Positions 9,543-18,900 of a stretch of 64,000 nucleotides of DNA are shown here, piece by piece. Both the position numbers and the translations under genes were made by a program. Within the stretch, counting starts at the first letter, position 1, and each line of letters begins with the position of its first letter. The notes below the pieces were generated by a model, which saw only the letters and a list, made by a program, of their open reading frames with translations, did not search any database and was not told the origin of the DNA. The stretch is from Aquamicrobium sp. LC103 (GTDB lineage: Bacteria > Pseudomonadota > Alphaproteobacteria > Rhizobiales > Rhizobiaceae): assembly GCF_001014615.2 (NCBI RefSeq), contig NZ_LBCQ02000009.1, forward strand, positions 186,001 through 250,000, in the 5' to 3' direction.

Positions 9543-11436
9543 ATGACGACAGATACCAAGGCGACGGAAACCAGAACGTTCGAGGCGGACGTTTCACGGC
9601 TGCTCCACATGATGGTGCATTCGGTCTATTCCGATCGTGACGTCTTTCTGCGCGAATTGATCTCCAATGCGGCCGATGCCTGCGAGAAGCTTCGTTATGA
9701 ATCGATCAGCCGTCCCGAACTGCTTGGTGACGATCCGAAACCGCGCATCACCATCGCCGCCGATCCCGACAAAAAGCAGCTTGTCGTGGAGGACAACGGC
9801 ATCGGCATGAGCCGCGACGAAATGGCGGAGGCGCTGGGCACCATCGCTCGCTCGGGCACGCGCGCCTTCATGGAGCGCATCGAAGCCGGTAAAGCGAGCG
9901 AAGAAACGTAGCTGATCGGCCAGTTCGGCGTCGGTTTTTACTCCGCCTTCATGGTGGCTGCCAGAGTGGACGTGATCAGTCGACAGGCGGGCAGCAAGGA
10001 AGCCTGGCGCTGGTCCTCCGACGGCAAGGGTTCCTTCGAGATAAGTCCGATCACGCTTAACGAGGCACCACAGCGCGGCACCCGCGTCGTGCTCCATCTC
10101 ATGGAAGACGCCACCTCCTACACGGAATCCTATCAGCTCGAACGACTGGTGAAGTCACAGTCCGGCCACGTGTCAGTGCCGATCTCGCTCATCGAGAAGC
10201 CCGGTGCCGACGCACGCGATATCGCAGATGGCACTGCTCTGTGGGTTAAGCCGAAGAGCGAGATCAAGCCCGAGGATTATACGGATTTCTATCGCGGTAT
10301 TGCCGGCCAGTATGACGAGCCGGCGGCGACGATCCATTTCCGCGCAGAAGGCCGGCAGGAATACAGCGTTCTGGCCTTCGTGCCTGGTTCGCGACCGTTC
10401 GATCTTTTCGATCAGGACCGCAAGGGGTGGATGAAGCTTTACGTGCGGCGCGTCTTCATCACCGACGATGCCGACCTCCTGCCGCGCTATCTGCGTTTCA
10501 TCCGCGGGCTGGTCGACTCTGCCGACCTGCCGCTCAATGTGTCGCGTGAGATGATCCAGGAGAGCCCGCTGCTGGCGGCGATCCGAAAGGGCGTGACCAA
10601 CCGTATCCTCGGTGATCTCACCAAGCTGGGCCAAGAACGACGCGCAAGCCTATGCCAAGATCTGGGAGAATTTCGGAGTTGTCCTCAAGGAAGGGCTCTA
10701 CGAGGACTACGAACGTCGCGAGCAGCTGTTCAAGCTGGCCCGTTTCCGCTCCACGGCCTCTGGCGAGGAACTGCGCAGCCTTTCAGACTACGTATCATCG
10801 ATGAAGGAGGGACAGAAGGCGATCTTCTTCATGGCCGGCGACGATCACGCGCGGCTCGAAACTTCGCCCCAGCTCGAGGGCTTCAAGGCGCGCGGCATCG
10901 AAGTCCTGTTGCTGACCGATCCGGTCGACAGCTTCTGGACGACGGTCGCGCCGGAATTCGAAGGAAAGCCGTTCAAGTCGGTAACGCAAGGCACGGCGGA
11001 CCTCTCGGACATCCCGCTGCTCGACGGCTCGGCAAAGCCCGACGCCGAAACGTCATCGCAGATCGCCACGTTCCTGGCCTTCGTTAAGACAGCGCTTGGC
11101 GATGCTGTATCCGACGTGAAGGCCTCCGACCGCCTGACCGAGAGCGCGGTCTGCCTTGTCGCCCCGGAGCATGGTCCCGATCGGCAGTTCGAGCGTCTGC
11201 TCAATGCCGCAGGTCGTCTCGACAAGGCCGCCAAGCCTGTTCTGGAAATCAACCCACAACACGAGCGCGTCGTAGCGTTAGCGAAGCTCGGAAAGGACGA
11301 ACGGGCCTTCAGGGAGGATGTGGCGCATCTCCTCTATGACGAGGCGCGCGTGCTCGACGGCGACAAGCCTGCGGATGCCAAGGCATTCTCGGAACGTCTC
11401 GCACGGCTGATCGCTCGGGGACTGCCTGTAGATTGA
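9543..11436 (+). pseudogene. htpG: htpG (Hsp90 chaperone), disrupted by a nonsense codon and a frameshift
   Basis: Nearly complete HtpG of about 631 codons. The N-terminal ATPase domain is seen (SRLLHMMVHSVYSDRDVFLR, ELISNAADACEKLRYES, VVEDNGIGM). At 9909-9911 a TAG interrupts the frame just before LIGQFGVGFYSAFMVAARVD, where a sense codon is expected. At 10628-10630 (CTGGGCC) one extra G shifts the frame: before it TNRILGDLTKL, after it, in the next frame, AKNDAQAYAKIWENFGVVLK. The rest to GLPVD is intact. Neither lesion removes sequence, so decay or sequencing error are both possible. Confidence 0.9.
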
Positions 11437-11669
11437 TCAAGGCAGGTTGACGAGACCCTAACAGCTATTTTCGGGACGGCGTCAACTTCTGCAAAGGGTG
11501 GAGGCGACATCGAGGAATGGCGAAGGTCGATGCGAAGCAACTCACCGGGTACAACGTTGCGATGGACCGCTTTGCGCCCTCATTCCTGCCGTTCGGAGCA
11601 ATGTCGCTCTTTCCTGAAAGCTGTCGTCAGCCGCACATCGCGTTGGGGTCTGAGCCCATTTGAGTCTCT

Positions 11670-11927
11670 TCAAAAGGGGCAAGGCTTTGCCGGCATCCAC
11701 TGCTCCTCCTCGAAGTTGAACATCAGCTTACGCTCGCCGTCCTTAAGCAACACGCCATCCATGGGCTCCATGCCGCCGGCCGTCGCCATGGTGACCTGGC
11801 GGGCAGCGCCGAGCGTGTATGTGCCGGGCTCGAATGGCCACCGGTCGCGGTCTCTATCCACAGCTGGTAATTCATCGGGTGCATTCTCGTCTATCGAAGG
11901 GGTGGCCGGTACGAACCAGGACGTCAT
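11670..11927 (-). CDS. small hypothetical protein downstream of the SIR2 gene
   Basis: An 85-residue acidic, proline-containing protein beginning MTSWFVPATPSIDENAPDEL and ending FNFEEEQWMPAKPCPF. It starts 16 bases after the SIR2 stop on the same strand, so it could be translated from the same message. No clear ribosome site precedes the ATG. The segments PGTYTLGAARQVTMATAGG and MDGVLLKDGERKLMFNFEEE read like a real beta-rich domain. I do not recognise the family. It may be an accessory of the SIR2 system or an unrelated tail gene. Confidence 0.45.
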   Translation of the reverse strand: MTSWFVPATPSIDENAPDELPAVDRDRDRWPFEPGTYTLGAARQVTMATAGGMEPMDGVLLKDGERKLMFNFEEEQWMPAKPCPF

Positions 11928-11943
11928 CGGGAATCGGACTTGA

Positions 11944-14900
11944 TCAAAAGTCGCGCTCGGCCGCGCGTCGGGACAACTCGTCCAACTCGGGGCCCTGGGC
12001 GGCGCCGGTGGTGACAATGGCGTCCACCAGCCTCTTGCCCTCATACGGCCAGTCCCCGCGCTCCGAGGGCAACAGCCTTTGCAGTGCCGTCACCAACGCG
12101 GCGATTCCAACAACATCGAGATCGGCGACCTCGCAGTCGAGGTGCAGGTCGTGCCCGATCGACAGAGGCACCAGGCCCGGCATCACGGCTTGCATGACTG
12201 CCGCGAATTGCTGAGGGACGGACGACGCGAAGCGAACAAGCGCTGACGACATCTGCGGCTTCCTCATGGTCCGCTGCTTGGGCCACACCTTGGTGATGAA
12301 GGGCATGACGAGCGCCCGCCATCGATCGTTGTCCTCTGCCCAATCGCTCACGAAACGAAGCATCGTGCGACGCACGTCGTCTCCACCGAGCACCAGTGCA
12401 TCGCGCAGTTCGGCGTCGAACACGATCTGCTGCGGTCCTTCGGATGCCCACGCGCTCAAGAGGTAGCCGATGAGGTTGCTCTCTTCCCTGCCGCCACGCC
12501 CCACTCGGGCGAGCATCGGAGCCTTGAGCTGGGCAACGAGATCCGGAGGAGGCACCCTGCCCATCCTGGCAAAGCCGGACCAGAATGCATCGGCATCTGG
12601 GCCACCTACGATTGCTTTGGCCAAGACGCGGTCCTCGGTCCACACGGGCTCATGGAACTGGAACCATGGAGTTCGCTGAGCGACCAGGTGAAGGGCATGT
12701 CGGGCGTGGTCGCCGGGCAAGGCCAAGACCTTGTCCAGGCGTTCGATCCATGCCGCAGGTACAGCGTGGCTGCCGTCGGGGAGCGGCAGCTCGAGCAGCG
12801 CAAGCACCAGCCTTCCGATAACGGAATTCAGGGACTCGAAGGACCAGTCGCGCCCAAGCTTCTGCTTGTAACCGGAGGGATGCAGGGCGGCAGCGGCAAC
12901 AACGAGATCCCATATCGCGTCGAACTCGCCGCCCCCGCCGTTCTCGAACCTCAGGCCGCGCTCGGTCAACCATTCCACGAGCGGATACCAGAGCTTGGCG
13001 ATCTCGTCCGATGGAAGAATGCTGACCAATCTCACCACCACCGCATCGAGCCGCGCCGAGGTCTTCCGCTTGGCGGTCGTCCTCAAGAACGTCGACCAAT
13101 AGTGCCAGGCCGTCTCGACGCCGCGCCGCATGGCACTGTGGAGCGCCAGGACCGCATGCGCCGGCCTTTTCATGACGTAGCCTGCGAACGGGTCGTGCTC
13201 CTTGAAGTCCCGGAAGCCTTCCTCCGGCACCTCGATGGGCAGCAGCTTATTGACGGGGACGTCGAGAATGCTTGCTGGATCGGTGTCGGTCGTTATCGAC
13301 CGGACCTTCCCAACCTGTGGCTGAGCTGTGTGATCGGCCCATCGCTCTTGCCACGACGGAGCGGCTTCGAGCAAACGGGCCCGCTCCTTCGCGACGTCGA
13401 AGCCGAATGCGATGCCCTGTCTGGTGAACCAATGGATCGCGTTCAACCTGTGAACCGCGGCTCGCTCGTCCGCCTCTGTCGGCGTATGGTCGGCCAGGTA
13501 GGGGATTGGCGACCTGAGTATCCTCGCTTCGATCGCCCGCCGCCCGGCATCGGGCAGGTCGGCCCAGCGGTCCCGGATCGCGAACAGGAGGTCGCGCTCA
13601 TGGCGGTAGGACCAGAAGGCCTCGTCGTCTATGCCCGTAAACAAGGCTTGGGCTTGATCGATCGTCGTGAGCGACGGGCGACCGGTCGCCCATATCCGAA
13701 GGCGTTCGAAGACGAGGCCATCCTGCCCATTCCAAGCTTGGACCTCCTGGGCAGCAGCGGCGGGATTCGCGCCCTCCAAGGCTTCGACCAGATGGGTGAA
13801 CTTGACGAGGGGACCCGTCAGACCGTATCCGCCGCCCAAACGTTCGCCATCATCGGGACGCGTGGTGTCGATGCTGAGCCATGCACCGATGTCGGTCTCC
13901 AACTGCTCGGCTTCGACCAGAAGTCCACGCCACAACGACACCGCCAATGGGAGGTAGGCTTCGTCGAACTTGAAGTCCTGCTGGAGATCCGGGTACTCGA
14001 CATCCAAGTCCATGAACTCGGTCGGGTCAGCATCGACCGTCATTGGTGGGGCGACGCGGAACATTCTTTCGACCTTGACCCGGGGCCTGGCTAGTTCGAT
14101 CGCCTCGCGGACCAAAGGAGCGGTCCAGCCACCAGCAGCTCTGTGAGCTATCTCGATCGAAGCTTGGGTCGCCTCCACCGGAGGCCTGCGCCATTGAGCG
14201 ATAAGGTACCGCCAGTAGGGAAGCAGCACGCTGCCGCTATCCCTCAGACGATAACGAAGCTCATGCTCCAGTTGCTGGATCAACTGCGGATGCGCGGATC
14301 GCTGGCCGGCCGCCCACCAGAGCGTAGGCGCCTCGTCCATCCGCCGCACGACGAACAGCATCAGCCTCCATGTGCGCGGAAGCGGCGACGATTCGCCGAA
14401 GATGCTTCCGACATTCTTGACGGTTGCCGATTTCACGTCGCGCGGCGTCGGTTCGAACGCGCTCCACGCGCCAGACGGAACCTTTCGCCGCTCGAAATGA
14501 TCGTCCGGATCGACGGGTGGAGGCGCCTCGTCGCGATCGAGGCCGAGATGTTGGAACGGGTCGAACTCATCGCTGGTCGGGTCTCGCCGTTTGACCGGCG
14601 CAGGATCGAGGTAGCGAACTTGCGGGTCGAGCACGTACAGCCAAGTGGAAGGCATGGGAGGATCGCTGGCGATCACCCTGTTCATCCCGACCAGGGTCGA
14701 GGCCAGGTGCGCGATGCGCCCCCTGAAGATCGGTGAACTTGTTGATGGGCCGGCGCTGGCTTGCGCGACCGTGCGCTGGAACCAGGCATCCGGATCGGCT
14801 GCTCGCTCTGACCACGCCATGAGCGTGTCCCAGAGATTGGCGTAGTCGTTGCCGAACGCCATCGGCACGACGCCCTTCTGCATCCACTGCTCGTTCGCGT

Positions 14901-15663
14901 GCTGTTCGTCGCCATGCTGGAAGGCATAGATGTTCTCGACGGGGGATTGTTCCTCGCGAAGGGCCTCGAGGAGGTACTGGACCGGAGGGTCATCCGCCGA
15001 ATACCCCACGAACACGATCTTGAACCGGTCCATCAGGCGGCGGATGTAATGCGTGGCCCATCCATCCGAGAGATAGGCCCTGCCGAACTCGCTGCTGGAA
15101 AGGACGACAGGTTCGGACATCGCATCATAGTCTTCGTCCACCCGTCCGTGGATGTGAATGATGCCCTCGAAGTCGGCCGGTCGCTCCGGAACCGGGAGAT
15201 TGTCAGGACCCCAGCTCGTCAGCCCGGGATCACACGCTTCGAACAGTCGGTCGAAGTTCGTGGTGACCAGTCTGGGACGCCCATCTGATCCCCTGGAGAG
15301 GTCGATGAGCGCCTTGTGGCCATGCAGCTCCACATTGCCCTGCGGCTTCAGTACCCGCGCCACCGAGTCGCGCACGTCCTGGGGGTCGAACTCCAGATCG
15401 AGCAAGGTGAACATGCGGTCGACCGGGACGAATGGCTTCTCCCCGGAAGGGAGTTTTGTGTTGGCCGCGGCGTGCAGGCGCCGAGCCGGGCTTCCCGTCA
15501 ATGAGCCAAGGTCATCGATCACGTCCCCAGCCAACTTCAGAAAATCCGAAAGACCGGCAAAAGCGAGGGACACCCCCGCACCGCAGAAGAACAGCACTCT
15601 TCCTTCGTCCCGAGCCACCAGGAGGTCATCAGGAATATCGGGGCCGTTCTCAGTGAATTTCAC
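11944..15663 (-). CDS. large SIR2-domain protein, candidate anti-phage NAD hydrolase
   Basis: A 1239-residue protein starting at a GTG (15663) with an AGGAGA ribosome site; the open frame reaches back to 15687. The N-terminal 240 residues form a SIR2 domain: FFCGAGVS (about 26-32), VTTNFDRLFE (133-142) with the key Asn, HIHGRV (170-175) with the catalytic-type His, and VGYSADDPPVQYLL (219-232). The remaining ~1000 residues are helical, with no P-loop seen, and contain HEAT/TPR-like segments. Known defence sirtuins (DSR, ThsA) destroy NAD on phage infection; this architecture resembles DSR proteins. It is divergent from a nuclease-STAND gene. Target and trigger are unknown. Confidence 0.85.
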   Translation of the reverse strand: MKFTENGPDIPDDLLVARDEGRVLFFCGAGVSLAFAGLSDFLKLAGDVIDDLGSLTGSPARRLHAAANTKLPSGEKPFVPVDRMFTLLDLEFDPQDVRDSVARVLKPQGNVELHGHKALIDLSRGSDGRPRLVTTNFDRLFEACDPGLTSWGPDNLPVPERPADFEGIIHIHGRVDEDYDAMSEPVVLSSSEFGRAYLSDGWATHYIRRLMDRFKIVFVGYSADDPPVQYLLEALREEQSPVENIYAFQHGDEQHANEQWMQKGVVPMAFGNDYANLWDTLMAWSERAADPDAWFQRTVAQASAGPSTSSPIFRGRIAHLASTLVGMNRVIASDPPMPSTWLYVLDPQVRYLDPAPVKRRDPTSDEFDPFQHLGLDRDEAPPPVDPDDHFERRKVPSGAWSAFEPTPRDVKSATVKNVGSIFGESSPLPRTWRLMLFVVRRMDEAPTLWWAAGQRSAHPQLIQQLEHELRYRLRDSGSVLLPYWRYLIAQWRRPPVEATQASIEIAHRAAGGWTAPLVREAIELARPRVKVERMFRVAPPMTVDADPTEFMDLDVEYPDLQQDFKFDEAYLPLAVSLWRGLLVEAEQLETDIGAWLSIDTTRPDDGERLGGGYGLTGPLVKFTHLVEALEGANPAAAAQEVQAWNGQDGLVFERLRIWATGRPSLTTIDQAQALFTGIDDEAFWSYRHERDLLFAIRDRWADLPDAGRRAIEARILRSPIPYLADHTPTEADERAAVHRLNAIHWFTRQGIAFGFDVAKERARLLEAAPSWQERWADHTAQPQVGKVRSITTDTDPASILDVPVNKLLPIEVPEEGFRDFKEHDPFAGYVMKRPAHAVLALHSAMRRGVETAWHYWSTFLRTTAKRKTSARLDAVVVRLVSILPSDEIAKLWYPLVEWLTERGLRFENGGGGEFDAIWDLVVAAAALHPSGYKQKLGRDWSFESLNSVIGRLVLALLELPLPDGSHAVPAAWIERLDKVLALPGDHARHALHLVAQRTPWFQFHEPVWTEDRVLAKAIVGGPDADAFWSGFARMGRVPPPDLVAQLKAPMLARVGRGGREESNLIGYLLSAWASEGPQQIVFDAELRDALVLGGDDVRRTMLRFVSDWAEDNDRWRALVMPFITKVWPKQRTMRKPQMSSALVRFASSVPQQFAAVMQAVMPGLVPLSIGHDLHLDCEVADLDVVGIAALVTALQRLLPSERGDWPYEGKRLVDAIVTTGAAQGPELDELSRRAAERDF

Positions 15664-15976
15664 AAAGCTTTCTCCTGATGGTCGCAATGCCCAATCGCGG
15701 ATGGAAGACTGATATCAGAACGCGCCGATCGAGATGAAGCAAGGCCGCCGGTTATGGGAGGCGGCCTGATTCTTAGCGTCGAAGGGAGCGTGGCGTGGCA
15801 AACAAGCGCCTCCATCTCGGCCATTCAGACATACGGAGCTCTTACTAAATGCAGACTTGCTCCAGAGCGACGGATGTGAGCTAGGCTGGTTGAGCTCAGC
15901 AACCATATTTGCGCTACGCTGGGGCGGATATCATAGTGATTCTTCGCCGAATCCCTTCTGCAAGCGAATAGCACGA
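15664..15976. promoter_or_regulatory. divergent promoter region between the SIR2 and nuclease-STAND genes
   Basis: A 313-base spacer between two large divergent defence genes, so it must hold both promoters. A perfect eight-base stem-loop, AGGCCGCC (15742-15749) with GGCGGCCT (15760-15767), lies in it; it could be an operator, a leader hairpin or the relic of a terminator. The right part (15840-15976) is more A/T-rich. The frame of the STAND gene is open back to 15857, but nothing there resembles the nuclease family. Confidence 0.5.
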
Positions 15977-18900
15977 ATGCAAAGACCAAAGGCACCCAAA
16001 GGTAACGAGGCGCGCGAAGCAATCGATTCCCTTGGTGGTTACGTCTATCAATTGTATCAGTCGGCCCTCGCGTGGATGGACTTGAACAATGATGAGTTCC
16101 TATTCTTAGAAGTGGCTGAGGACTATACGGTTGTCGCGCGAGACGCCTTGCAGGGAACTCAAGTCAAGAGGACTTCTGGCGCTGTCACCATAAACTCAGC
16201 GGATATCATCGCATCAATCGACAGCTTCGTGGAATTGCAAACCCGCAACCCGCAACTCGAAGTCCACCTTAGGCATATTACGACCTCGTCGATCGGCCGT
16301 GAGCGCTCAGCACGCGCTAGATTGGGTGACACGCCGACACTTAATTCTTGGCGCAACGTGGCCCGCTTTGGCGAGGTTACCCCACTGCGAGACATACTCC
16401 TGTCGTCTGGCATTTCAGACCAAGCGAAACAATACATCTCGGCCCTCAACGATGATGGCTTTAGGGAGCGATTTCTCAGAAGAATTCACTTCGACTGCGG
16501 AGCTTTAGAAGCCGGCCTCCTCAGGCGACAGCTCGAAACAAAGGTGATTAAGGCGCTGCGGGAGCGTGGTGGTACAACCTCTCAGGCGAAACAGTGCCTC
16601 AACTCGCTCCTCATCTTTCTTCTGAAGAAGACCATTGAGCCTAAGCGCGACGAGCGAGCCGTCAACAAGGGTGACTTGGAATCCCTTTTTGAGAGCGCAA
16701 CACATGTCAACATCAACCGCGCTCAACTAGAGGCACAAACTGACCTAGTGAACAGGGCACTATCGGCGGTCATTCCAAAGGCGACCGATCTCATATCATC
16801 GGTGCAGCTTCCTCGGTCTGTCGGCGAGGTTCAGCTTCCCCCCGCTTTTGCTCCGAGAACCGCGCATATTGATAGGATCATATCTTGTCTCTCAGCGATT
16901 GGTGTTGCTTGGGTTTATGGCGCGGCGGGAGTAGGCAAAACATTTGCAGCCAAGCTCGCTGTTCGGCAGGTTGGCGGGAGTTGGTCGCTAGTCAACTATC
17001 GGGGCCTTGCGAGCGACCAAGCTGGCCAACTGCTTTCGCAGCTTGCCGACCACGTTAGCGGTGAAAAGTCCATCCGTGGCATTCTCCTCGATGACTTGGA
17101 ATGCACGCTTGAACCATCTGCGGTAGACGCTCTTCTTCTGTTATTATCCACCTGCAAGCGCCAAGACATTCTTGTGCTGGCGACAGCTCCTCGCCCGCTT
17201 CAAAGCGACGTTGCTTTTGGTGCAGGACTGTCGACGGCGATAGAGACAAAATTCGATGATTTTGATGAAGGAGACATCGCGCACATCCTTAGATCGTTAG
17301 GCGTGGACGACCAAAACTGGGCGAAATACATCCGCATTATTTCTGGTGGAGGGCACCCACAGCTCGTAGTAGCGGCGATCCAATCGATGCAAATATCAGG
17401 TTGGAATGTTGAGGAGTTCAAAACATTGAACTCTCTATTCGTCGGCAATCCAGAAGTAAAACAAGTGCGGGCTCAAACCCGGGCACGATTGCTAAGAGAG
17501 CTGCCAGAAGGTAGCCGACGCCTGCTTGAGCGCCTTTCCGTCACATCCTTCGCATTCAGACGAGCGCTAGCCGTGGATTTGGCTCGCATGACGCCACCAA
17601 TATCGGACGGAGGCATTCTCTTCGAGCAGTTGATCGGCACTTGGGTAGATCAGCTAAATGGAGAGCGCTTTTCTTTGTCGCCTCTCCTGTCTGATTTTGC
17701 GGTAAACACCTTGACTACCGGCGAAGTCAAAACAATTCATTTCAATATTGCGGATTCGCTTGTACGAAATCAGCGTATCGATCCATTTGAGGGCGACTCT
17801 GCACTGCTGTCTGCCTGGATTGGCGGCAATACCGAAGTCTTGCTGAGACTGTGCCTCTCTCTCCTAGGCTCCAACAACCGCGACCTTGAGTTAATAAGCC
17901 CCCACTTTCAGTTCCTCCGCATGTTGAGGACGGACCAGGCGGCATATCCCGACGACGAGAATGTCAGTCAGATCATCCGTGGAGCCCAACTTCTCATTCT
18001 TGCGCATTCAGACGAAGGAGCAAGCAAGTTCCTCGTAGCCGTCGAATGCTTCGAAAGGGAGTGCGCCTCTACCAGACAGGCAGGCAAACCGGACTTGTCG
18101 CTAGTGGTCTACGCAAAGATGTTGCTGTCGACGCCGCCTTTCGGTGCAATCCCGCAGTTCTGGCGAGCTGTCGAAAAGTTTGATGAATTTTTCAGCGCAC
18201 CGGACGGAAGCATACCCGAGGAGCTACTGGCTGGGTTCAGCGAGCTAACTGATGTCCCGACAACCGTAGGGTTTATGTTCCTTAATCAAATTCGCCAAAC
18301 CCGAAAAATTCAAGAGCTCCTCCCAGCTTTTGAATTTCTCAATAGGTGCGACGCCGGTCTGCGCAGCCGCATATTTCGCACTCTCGACGACCCCAACAGG
18401 ATCGTTGACGCCGATATGTATGTTAGCGGCGCTTGGCTTGCGGAACACGCCGCTGGGACAATGAACCCGGAGAAGCACGTTGAAATCTTTCGGCAGCTAG
18501 AAGAACTTGCGATTGGATGGGCTCGACAAGACCTCGCCGTTGCATGTTGCAAATATCAAGCAATCATTGCCGATGAGTACGGCAACGACAAGGAATCAGC
18601 GCTTTCCATTCTCGAAAAAGGCCTTGATAGATATGGCGCAACGAATTCCGAGTTGGTGAGAGCCAAAGCGAAAGTCTTCTATAGAGCTGAGAACCATCAA
18701 GCCAGCTTGGAGTTGGCGGCGGATCTCATTGAGGGTGATGCTAACCTAAGCTATGTCGAGAAAGCCTTCCTAGGCAGAGATGCAGCGATCAGCGCAGAAA
18801 AACAAGGCGAATTCCAAAGGGCCCGCCGATACTATCTATTTGGCGCGGAGGCAGCGAAGTGCAGTGAGCTTCCCGATATGCGGCCCATGCACCTAGGCTT

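Noticed and set aside
9909..10630. Programmed recoding in htpG
   Set aside because: HtpG is not known to use recoding, and no slippery sequence with a downstream hairpin was seen; two unrelated lesions fit damage or sequencing error better.
12652..14094. 480-codon plus-strand frame inside the SIR2 gene
   Set aside because: Antisense shadow; no domain pattern, and it is contained within the long coherent SIR2 protein.
15664..15976. Retron-type or other ncRNA in the gap between the SIR2 and STAND genes
   Set aside because: No reverse transcriptase gene is nearby and only one simple stem-loop was seen.
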